Source: SZUA-22 sp963751695 (GTDB lineage Bacteria; Bacteroidota; Ignavibacteria; Ignavibacteriales; Melioribacteraceae). From it: a stretch of 64,000 nucleotides of DNA. Positions within the stretch are counted from its first letter, which is position 1, and each line of letters opens with the position of its first letter. A program made the translations under genes and the position numbers. A model generated the notes under the pieces. The model was not told the origin of the DNA. It did not search any database and was given only the letters and a program-made list of their open reading frames with translations. The DNA lies in the NCBI GenBank assembly GCA_963751695.1, contig CAVVVP010000004.1, forward strand, positions 368,702 through 432,701, written 5' to 3'. Of this stretch, positions 59,350-64,000 are shown piece after piece.

Positions 59350-59935
59350 TTTTGTTCTTTTGTAAATAAGCTACTATTAGATCAACGTTATTTTTAATAT
59401 CTGAGTCCTTCCCATTTTCTATAACAAGTTCTGGTGTTTGTGGACTTTCATACGGAGATGATATTCCTGTAAAGTCTTTAATTTCACCAGCTCGTGCTTT
59501 TTTATAAAGCCCTTTTGGATCACGACTTTCACAAGTTTCTAAATCGGCATCTACAAACACTTCAATAAATTCATGTTCTCCTAAAAGCTTTCGGACACTT
59601 TCTCTGTCTTCACGAAATGGAGAAATAAAAGCGGTCATTACAACAATACCAGCATCAACAAAAAGCTTTGCCACTTCACCTACTCGTCTAATGTTTTCCT
59701 TTCTACCTTCATCAGAAAAATCGATGTTCTTATTCAATCCATGTCGAACATTATCACCATCAAGCAGATATGTATGAATCCCTTTTTTATTAAGCTTAGC
59801 TTCTAATTCATTGGCTAAGGTGGACTTTCCACTTCCGGATAAACCGGTAAACCAAATACAAGTTCCTTTATGACCGTTTAATTTTTCACGATCAGTTTTT
59901 GTTATTTTGCTGTTATGCCAAACTATATTATTCAT
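59342..59935 (-). CDS. cysC: adenylylsulfate kinase
   Basis: The 197-residue canonical APS kinase: WFTGLSGSGKSTLANELEAK, LLDGDNVRHGLNKNIDFSDE, GRKENIRRVGEVAKLF, VMTAFISPFREDRESVRKLL, FIEVFVDADLETCESRDPKG, LYKKARAGEIKDFTGISSPY. It makes PAPS from APS. It starts 1 base after the stop of cysQ, so the two form an operon facing cysN. Confidence 0.95.
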   Translation of the reverse strand: MNNIVWHNSKITKTDREKLNGHKGTCIWFTGLSGSGKSTLANELEAKLNKKGIHTYLLDGDNVRHGLNKNIDFSDEGRKENIRRVGEVAKLFVDAGIVVMTAFISPFREDRESVRKLLGEHEFIEVFVDADLETCESRDPKGLYKKARAGEIKDFTGISSPYESPQTPELVIENGKDSDIKNNVDLIVAYLQKNKII

Positions 59936-59936
59936 T

Positions 59937-60704
59937 TCAGTTTTCTATTTTAAATGAACTTGCAATAAATCCAAAATTTTTAATTATCTCTTTATTATAA
60001 ACCAGATCTGATTTATTCTTATTTACAAAATATCCACCCGCACCTAAAAGGATTGCATGCCCAGCACCAGTATCCCACTCCCATGTAGGTCCGCTGCGAA
60101 AATATATTTCTGCTTTTCCTTCTGCTACCATACAGATCTTTAGGGAGCTTCCGCGAGATAATTGCTCACCAATATTATAGTTAGAATAAAATTCATCTTC
60201 CTCTTTTCCAGAATGTGATCTGCTTTGAACCACTGATAAAACATCATTTGGAATTTTATTGCTTACACTTATTTTATTCTCACCTTTAAAGCTGCCATAG
60301 TTACTCTCTCCGTAGTAAACTTCTTCTGTAACTGGAACATAAATAACACCAAAGGTTGGTTCACCATTTTCGATCAGAGCAATATTGACGGTAAAATCTC
60401 CATTTCTCTGAATAAACTCTTTAGTTCCATCCAGTGGATCAACTAGCCAGAATTGAGTCCAATCCGATCTTTCATCAAGTGGAATCTCTTTACCTTCCTC
60501 AGAGAGAATAGGAATATCTGGAAATAGTTGTTTAAGCCCATAATTAATGATCTCATGTGAGGCCTTATCTGCCTTTGTAAGAGGGGAATTATCATCTTTT
60601 GATTCTACCTCGAAGTCATCTGAGTTATAAATTTCGAGTATTGCTCGACCAGCTTCTTTTGATAAATCAATTAAATCTTCGATTTGTTTATTAGAAAGTT
60701 TCAT
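59937..60704 (-). CDS. cysQ: 3'(2'),5'-bisphosphate nucleotidase
   Basis: The 255-residue inositol-monophosphatase-fold enzyme removes PAP, the product of sulfotransferases. Metal-site motifs are DDNSPLTKADKASHEIINYG, PILSEEGKEIPLDER, WLVDPLDGTKEFIQRNGDFT and WEWDTGAGHAILLGAGGYFV. Its presence beside two APS kinases and a sulfotransferase fits heavy PAPS use. Confidence 0.93.
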   Translation of the reverse strand: MKLSNKQIEDLIDLSKEAGRAILEIYNSDDFEVESKDDNSPLTKADKASHEIINYGLKQLFPDIPILSEEGKEIPLDERSDWTQFWLVDPLDGTKEFIQRNGDFTVNIALIENGEPTFGVIYVPVTEEVYYGESNYGSFKGENKISVSNKIPNDVLSVVQSRSHSGKEEDEFYSNYNIGEQLSRGSSLKICMVAEGKAEIYFRSGPTWEWDTGAGHAILLGAGGYFVNKNKSDLVYNKEIIKNFGFIASSFKIEN

Positions 60705-60899
60705 TGCTAGCTTAAATTATTGGTGATATATTTCCTAAAAACAGTTTTGCTAAATCAATTATATAATTTTATAGTAACCAAGATAATGAAAACAGAACTT
60801 AAGTACTTTTTGATCTGCTAATAATTTTTTACTTAACCTCAATTTCTTGTAAAATATATACTATTTTTTTATGTTAAAGTAAGCAATGGAGGTTATGCA

Positions 60900-61586
60900 A
60901 TGATTAACTATCTCCTCTTATTATCGATCCTATTATTCTTATTCCAAGAAGAAGATCTATATCAAAAAGAAAGAGTAAAAATGGTTCATGATCAAATCAT
61001 CCATCGTGGAATAAAAGATGATTTAACTCTACAGGCGATGAAAAAAGTTAAAAGAGATCTATTTGTACCCAAAAAATCTCAAGATGATGCTTATTCTGAT
61101 AGCCCCTTATCAATCGGGTATGGGCAGACTATTTCACAGCCTTACATAGTAGCTTATATGACAGAAATAATTGAACCGAGACCGGACTACAAGGTATTGG
61201 AAGTAGGAACCGGATCTGGGTATCAGGCAGCAGTACTAGCTGAAATAATTGATTCCATGTTCACGATCGAGATCGTTGAAGAACTTGGCAGATCGGCAAA
61301 GGAGAGGCTTAAGGAGTTAGGGTATAATAATGTTATTGCGAAAATAGCTGACGGTTATTATGGCTGGGAAGAACACGCCCCATTTGATGCAATAGTTGTT
61401 ACAGCAGCTAGTGAATATATTCCACCGCCTTTGATCGAGCAATTAAAAGATGGGGGCAAAATGATAATTCCGGTTGGATCTCCATTTCAAGTGCAGTACT
61501 TAACACTGGTTGAAAAAAGTGGAGAAAATATTAAAACTAAAATGGTAATGCCTGTTCGTTTTGTCCCGTTCACAAGAAAAGACTGA
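60900..61586 (+). CDS. pcm: protein-L-isoaspartate O-methyltransferase
   Basis: The 228-residue SAM-dependent enzyme repairs isoaspartyl damage. It has MVHDQIIHRGIKDDLTLQAM, YSDSPLSIGYGQTISQPYIV, LEVGTGSGYQAAVLAEIIDS (SAM loop), DGYYGWEEHAPFDAIVVTAA and a final PVRFVPFTRK. The first 15 residues (NYLLLLSILLFLFQEE) resemble a signal peptide, so the enzyme may act outside the cytoplasm. GGAGG lies 7 bases before the ATG. The next gene starts 9 bases after its stop. Confidence 0.9.
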   Translation: MINYLLLLSILLFLFQEEDLYQKERVKMVHDQIIHRGIKDDLTLQAMKKVKRDLFVPKKSQDDAYSDSPLSIGYGQTISQPYIVAYMTEIIEPRPDYKVLEVGTGSGYQAAVLAEIIDSMFTIEIVEELGRSAKERLKELGYNNVIAKIADGYYGWEEHAPFDAIVVTAASEYIPPPLIEQLKDGGKMIIPVGSPFQVQYLTLVEKSGENIKTKMVMPVRFVPFTRKD

Positions 61587-61595
61587 CAATATAGT

Positions 61596-63985
61596 ATGCA
61601 ATGGCGGATTAATATTTCCCTAGTGCTGGTTTCGGTATCTATCATCTCATTTCAAATTACGTTGATAGAGATCCTTTCAATTATTCAATGGTACCACTTT
61701 GCTTATATGGTAATCTCAATTGCACTTTTAGGTTTTGGAGCCTCCGGTACTTTTTTGTCCCTTAATAAAGAAAGACTTCTTAAAAATTCAGATCTGTTAT
61801 TACCAATGCTAATGATTGCATCTAGCATATCGATGGTCTTCGCGGTAAGATTTTCTCAGCTGGAGAGCATTCAGTTTGATACTTACCTACTATTTTCAGA
61901 AACATCTCAAATCTGGAGCCTAATACTTATCTATATTATATTCATTATCCCTTTCTTTCTTTCTTCACTTGCAATTGCGATTCTATTTGTCAAATACTCA
62001 GCGTCTATTGGTAAGTTGTATTTTTTCAATTTGATCGGCTCGGGAGTAGGTGGAATATTAACCATCGTGCTGATGTGGATTATTTATCCATCGACTCTTC
62101 CAATTGTAATATCAATAATTCCATTGATTGCTGGAATATTTCTTATAAAACTACCGATTAGAATACCAACATATGCAATCCTAATTATTGCAATAACTTC
62201 GATAGGATTTAATTTTATTTACCCGCAGAGTATTATATCTTCTCAATTTAAAGACATAAGTAGAACAATGAATCTCACAGATGCGAAGAGTGTCGAAAAG
62301 AGAAATAGCCCGTATGGATTTATTGAGCTAGTTGAATCACCAGCTTTACGGTTTGCTCCTTCTGTGAGCTTAAATTTCAAAGGTAAACTTAATCCAGTAG
62401 AAGGACTCTTCAATAATGGGGATTGGTTTGGCCAAGTTTTCTCAAATTACAATGATTCAGATTATGCTTTTCTTGACTACACAACTGAATCATTACCATA
62501 TAATATTTGGAATATTAAAAATGCTCTGATTCTTAAATCTGGCACTGGATACAGAGCATTATATGCTATTTCAAAAGGAGTTGAAAACGTTTCTGCAGTT
62601 GAATCAAATTCTGCAGCAATCTCTTTTTTATTAGAGAATAATAAATTAAGCTTAAATAAAGTCAATCTTCATGTCAAAACAATGCGCTCATTTTTTCAGT
62701 CAAATAGCAGCAAATTCGATTTGATTGCCTTCCCAACAATTGGAAACTTTGGAGGTAATTCGGGTTTATGTGCTTTGCAGGAAGACTATGATCTGACAAC
62801 CCAATCTTTTCAACATGCATGGAATGCTTTAGGGGATAATGGCGTTTTAACAATTTCCAGCTGGATCGATTATCCGACTAGAAAGTCACTAAAGATATTA
62901 AATACATTGTTTGATATACTTAAAGGATCTGGAATCACAGAACCTTCACAGCATCTTTGCACAATACAGTCTTGGAATACAGTTGCTTTTATTGTAAGAA
63001 AAATGGTTTTAACTTAGAAGAATCAACCTCAATAAAAAACTTCTGTGACTCACTATCATTTGATATTATTCAATATCCTATAAGTGAATTCATTCAGAGG
63101 AATAAATATAATAGACTGCAGGATGAAACTTTTCTAACAAATATCGATTCAATATTATTACATAAAGGCACTTCTCTATTTCAGAGATATCCGTTTAATA
63201 TAGAACCAGCTAGGGATGACAAACCATATTTTTCACAATTTATTCAGTTTTCTAATTTGAGCAGTCTTTATAAAAACTATGACTTGAATTCATTGCCATA
63301 CTTTGAGCTTGGATACATAATTGTTTTTCTAACTTTTATTCAAATTGTATTAATTGCATTGATTCTAATTATTCTTCCACTGTTTCAACTGGGCTGGCAG
63401 GGGGAGGATAAGTTATGGACTATATTTTACTTTAGCGGTATTGGTTTGGGATATATGTTCATGGAAATAATGTTTATTCACAAATTCATTTTATACCTTG
63501 GTTCTCCAATTTATTCTGCAACTGCGGTAATTAGTTCTATGCTGATCTGTTCCGGTGTAGGAAGTTATTATCACGATCGGATAAAAATGCTAACTCGGTA
63601 TAAATGGCTTATATTTGCTCTAATCATTATGATCATGGTTACATACTTTTTTTTCATTGACTCATTATTTCAAACTACAATATCATATTCTTCCACTGTG
63701 AAATTTTTTATCTCATTTATCATAATTGCACCAGTTTCATTTGTTATGGGGATCCCATTTCCTAAAGGCATTCACTACTTGTCCAAAAGCCAAAACGACA
63801 TTATAGCTTGGGCCCTAGGTATAAATGGATGTTTTTCAATAATCGGAGCAGTTTCAGCTACAATTATTTCAGTGGAGTTTGGCCATCAAGCGGTTTTACT
63901 TACAGCCCTTTTAGCGTATTCAATTCCTCTAATATCTAATATCCTAAGATCGAAAACAAAGATTCATGACCTCATGAATTCATAA
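61596..63985 (+). CDS. membrane protein with spermidine synthase-like domain (one-base shift near 63000)
   Basis: The protein is about 796 residues after repair. The N-terminal part has about six membrane helices (RINISLVLVSVSIISFQITL, ..), the centre is a spermidine-synthase-like Rossmann domain (NALILKSGTGYRALYAISKG, VENVSAVESNSAAISFLLEN, FDLIAFPTIGNFGGNSGL), and the last part has about five more helices (LGYMFMEIMFIHKFILYLGS, PVSFVMGIPFPKGIHYLSKS). The frame breaks at IVRK; one missing A in the run 62999-63003 restores VRKNGFNLEES. Such proteins are widespread, and a true aminopropyl transfer activity is unproven. It follows pcm by 9 bases. Confidence 0.75.
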
Positions 63986-64000
63986 GCATCAATGCATGTG

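Noticed and set aside
59342..60704. Assimilatory cysteine pathway
   Set aside because: cysC and cysQ are present, but no PAPS or sulfite reductase is seen and a sulfotransferase sits in the operon, so sulfation fits better.

Overview
The window looks like a chromosomal segment of a low-GC member of the Bacteroidota/Chlorobi group, most probably an Ignavibacteria-like bacterium. The main clue is three secreted proteins (2263-3495, 3812-5185, 8377-10257, all minus) that end in a type IX secretion sorting domain with the NYPNPFNP signature. Promoters that can be read are TTGACA-17-TAnnTT, not the -33/-7 type of Bacteroidia. Genes are AT-rich with good Shine-Dalgarno sites.

Region 1 (1-20.5 kb) is accessory. 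About twenty small genes lie almost all on the minus strand: T9SS cargo, lipoproteins, lipocalin-like and HEAT-repeat exported proteins, a porin-like barrel, a PNPOx-like protein, small membrane proteins. A few plus-strand genes (VanZ-like, thioredoxin-like, mscL) are mixed in. Between the genes are repeated DNA modules that the genes do not explain: (i) five copies of a promoter plus 5'-terminal mRNA stem-loop that carries an anti-Shine-Dalgarno CCTCC, three of them with an operator-like dyad TTGCTAGTAGCAA; (ii) about a dozen hairpins with a conserved AACTTGGCTGG loop and compensatory stem changes, each just past the stop codon of a minus-strand gene; (iii) four perfect CRP-type palindromes TGTGA-N6-TCACA, two at an identical distance from a hairpin; (iv) relics of the 3' end of the T9SS sorting domain just past the stops of genes that do not encode one.

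Region 2 (20.7-38.5 kb) is core: an OmpA-family protein, the pyr genes (pyrR-pyrB-pyrC behind a leader hairpin), an FN3 lipoprotein, a DUF4783-like protein, a large NtrY-like histidine kinase, an AddA-like helicase-nuclease, oligoendopeptidase F, an IMPDH-family enzyme, an HU-like protein, a TPR protein, a tiny mS38/bS22-like ribosomal protein and tRNA-Thr(CGT). A decayed copy of the 3' half of this tRNA and its terminator lies 1.3 kb downstream.

Region 3 (39-49 kb) holds an exported glycosidase-like protein divergent from a Tat-exported PHP protein, a peptidoglycan amidase, a nitrilase with a leader-like N-terminus, pseudogene debris, and a lipid-linked glycosylation trio (DPM1-like GT2, GtrA, GT39-like). 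Region 4 (49-61 kb) makes activated sugars and activated sulfate: a kinase/pyrophosphorylase fusion, a UTP-glucose-1-phosphate uridylyltransferase-like enzyme, a frameshifted UDP-glucuronate decarboxylase, then DUF2061-APS kinase, cysD, a sulfotransferase and cysN, facing cysC and cysQ. Together these could make and sulfate a surface glycan or lipid. The window ends with pcm and a membrane-bound spermidine-synthase-like protein.

Several conserved genes (pyrR, pyrB, pepF, the decarboxylase, the spermidine-synthase-like gene, a small membrane gene) are broken by single-base shifts, mostly in homopolymers. This looks more like residual assembly error than true decay, although pyrR also has an in-frame TGA. 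I saw no CRISPR array, integrase, transposase or phage gene.
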